Notes under the pieces: model-generated
Seen by the model: only the letters and a program-made list of their open reading frames with translations
Told to the model about the DNA's origin: nothing
Databases searched by the model: none
Shown: positions 61,871 through 64,000 of the stretch, in pieces
Position numbering within the stretch: position 1 is the stretch's first letter
Layout: the number at the start of each line of letters is the position of its first letter
Program-made: the position numbers and the translations under genes
DNA from: Hydractinia symbiolongicarpus
Lineage: Eukaryota > Cnidaria > Hydrozoa > Anthoathecata > Hydractiniidae
Direction of reading: 5' to 3'
Assembly (NCBI RefSeq): GCF_029227915.1
Contig: NC_079880.1
Location: forward strand, 7,194,001-7,258,000
DNA: 64,000 nt

Positions 61871-64000
61871 AACCGTTGTAACTGAAGCGGATTGATACCG
61901 TTAGAAAGTCAATGAAATGTAGTTCTTGAAAGTGCGCTATTTCTTCAGTGCGCGATAACGGCTATGATTGGTCCCACAGTAAAGATGACTTATTTATTGA
62001 CATTTTTAAATGAAGCGCTACCTCAGCGCCCAATGTAATCGCTGAGTTCCGGCAATCATGTCAAATTAAGAAGAATGTTATTTCTTGGAGTCCAATTGTC
62101 TCATTAATCACATTCATCAAGTCACAGTCCAAAGTTAGTTCAATTAAGTCCCACATTCAATCGTTTCACTGTTAAAAGCGATGCAACCTAGTAATAACAG
62201 ATAAATATCGCTAAATACATGTTGGTACGAATATATGTGACGCAACCGTTGTAACTGAAGCGGATTGATACCGTTAAAAAGTCAATGAAATGTAGTTCTT
62301 GAAAGTGCGCTATTTCTTCAGTGCACGATAACGGCTATGATTGGTCCCACAGTAAAGATGACTTATTTATCTACATTTTTAAATGAAGCGCTACTACAGC
62401 GCCCAGTGTAATCGCTGAGGTCCGGCAATCACGTCAAATTAAGAAGAATGTTATTTCTTTGAGTCCAATTGTCTCATTTCTCACATTTATCAGGTCACAG
62501 TCCAAAGTTAGTTCAATTAAGTCCCACAGTCAATCGTTTCATTGTTAAAACCGATGCAATCTAGTAATATCAGAAAAATATGGCAAAATACATGTTGGTA
62601 CGAATATGTGACCCAACCATTTTAACTCAAACGGACTAACACCCTTAGAAGGTAAATGAAATGTAATTTTTGAAACTGTCGCTATTTCTTCAGCTCGCGA
62701 TAACGTCTAGGATTGGTCCCACGGTAAAAATGACTTTTTTATCTAAATTTTTATATGAAGCGCTACCAAAGCGCCCAGTGTAATCGCTGACTTCCGGCAA
62801 TCATGTCAAATTAAGAAGAATGTTATTTCTTGGAGTTCAATTGTCTCACTTATAACATTTATAAGGTCACAGTCCAAAATCAGTTCAATTTAGTCCCACA
62901 TTCATTCGTTTCACTGTTAAAAGCGATGCAACCTAGTAATAACAGATAAATATCGCTAAATACATGTTGGTACGAATATGTGACGCAACTGTTGTAGTTG
63001 AAACGGACTGATACCGTTAGAAAATCAATGAAATGTAGTATTTGAAACTGTCTCTATTTCTTCAGCGCGCGCTAAGGGCTAGGATTAGTCCCACAATAAA
63101 AATTGACTTAGTTATCTAAATTTTTAAATGAAGCGCTACCACAGCGCCCAGTGTAATCGCTGACTTCCGGCAATCATGTCAAATTAAGAAGAATGTTACT
63201 TCTTGGAGTCAAATTTTCTCACTTATAACATTTATAAGGTCACAGTCCAAAATCAGTTCAATTAAGTCCCACAGTCAATCGTTTCACTTTTAAAAGCGAT
63301 GCAACCTAGTACTGTGAAAAAAATATCGCTAAATACATGTTGGTACGAATATGTGACGCAACCGTTGTAACTGAAGCGGATTGATACCGTTAGAAAGTCA
63401 ATGAAATGTAGTTTTTGAAACTGTCGCCATTTCTTCAGCGCACGATAACGGCTAGGATTGGTCTCACAGTATAAATGACTTATTTATTTAAATTTTCAAA
63501 TGAAGTGCAACCACAGCGCCCAGAGTAATCGCTGAGTTCCGGCAATCATGTCAAATTAAGATGAATGTTACTTCTTAGAGTCCAATTGTCTTATTTATCA
63601 CATTCATCAGGTCACAGTCCAAAATCAGTTCAATTAAGTCCCACATTTAATCGTTTCACTGTTAAAAGCGATGCAACCTATTAATATGAAAAAAATATCG
63701 CTAAATACATGTTTGTACGAATATGTGATGCAACCGTTGTAACTTAAGCGGATGGATACCGTTAAAAAGTCAATGAAATGTAGTTTTTGAAACTTCGCCA
63801 TTTCTTCAGCGCGCGATGACGGCTAGGATTGATCTCACAGTAAAAATGACTTATTTATCGACATTTTTAAATGAAGCGCTACCACAGCGCCCAGTGTAAT
63901 CGCTGAGTTTCGGCAATCATGTCAAATTAAGATGAATGTTACTTCTTAGAGCCCAATTGTCTTATTTATTACATTCATCAGTTCACAGTCTAAAGTTAGG
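61871..64000 (-). repeat. Last monomers in the window, reusing parts of earlier higher-order units
   Basis: Contains a paired extra-TA monomer (61852 and 62225, 373 bp apart, as at 56669 and 57042). It also has the rare aatatggcaaaatacatg variant at 62577, which matches 50371 (33 monomers away), then actgtgaaaaaaatatcg at 63311 and ggatggataccg at about 63750, as in the 4441-bp unit. The order differs from copies A and B. Confidence 0.65.

Larger units (their letters stand above)
45578..64000 (-). repeat. 372-bp satellite, arm R, second part (about 50 monomers, continues past the window)
   Basis: Same orientation and monomer as before the SINE. It contains the extra-TA subtype (gtacgaatatatgtgac) at 48154, 49272, 50019, 56669, 57042, 61852 and 62225, a subtype that has lost the central dyad (gaagcgtaaacccag) at four places, and the 4441-bp higher-order repeat. 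The last base of the window is still mid-monomer, so the right end of the array is unknown. No gene, RNA gene or other insertion was recognised. Confidence 0.96.

Noticed and set aside
2061-64000. CRISPR array or bacterial repeat region
   Set aside because: The repeat unit is the entire 372-bp monomer with no unique spacers, and the mobile elements present are eukaryotic.
2061-64000. A CENP-B box in the monomer
   Set aside because: I looked for TTCG-N4-A-N2-CGGG on both strands in several monomer subtypes; ttcgtttgagttacaacgg is the nearest and does not fit the spacing.

Overview
This is eukaryotic, repeat-dominated DNA with no host gene I can support. About 61 of the 64 kb is one tandem satellite of roughly 372 bp per monomer (about 361-373 bp depending on subtype). 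It is punctuated by three mobile elements: a CR1-like non-LTR retrotransposon at the left edge, a non-autonomous Helitron, and a tRNA-derived SINE. This mix, with AT-rich sequence and TAGC and AGAT simple repeats, suggests an invertebrate metazoan. A cnidarian is my best guess; I loosely associate a 372-bp satellite with the hydrozoan Hydractinia, but that is unverified memory and not evidence.

Layout. (1) 1-2060: the 5' part of a LINE on the minus strand, running off the left edge. ORF1 (457-1839) is intact, with a coiled coil and an SGNH/GDSL-type esterase domain. The start of ORF2 (an AP-like endonuclease) carries two frameshifts. (2) 2061-21956: satellite arm F, about 53 monomers in one orientation, with nested higher-order repeats (HORs): three near-identical monomers, a 1489-bp tetramer twice, a 3721-bp decamer followed by an 11-monomer copy of it, and a 746-bp dimer twice. 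(3) 21957-23369: a 1413-bp non-autonomous Helitron on the minus strand, with TC and CTAG ends and a terminal hairpin, set exactly into an AT dinucleotide of a monomer. (4) 23370-23768: satellite resumes in F orientation. (5) About 23769-23774: the array flips orientation. (6) 23775-64000: satellite arm R, about 108 monomers in the opposite orientation, interrupted at 45222-45577 by the SINE. Arm R has its own HORs (1476, 1106, 728, 3680 and 4441 bp) and its own monomer subtypes, and it is still running at the right edge.

Nothing here acts as a pathway. What the window records is the evolution of a long satellite array, probably pericentromeric, centromeric or other heterochromatin: local unequal exchange at many scales, an orientation switch, arm-specific subfamilies, and transposons landing in it. 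The many short open frames of about 60-88 codons in the array are by-products of the monomer sequence and are not annotated as genes. Coordinates of HOR edges are read by eye and are good to tens of bases.
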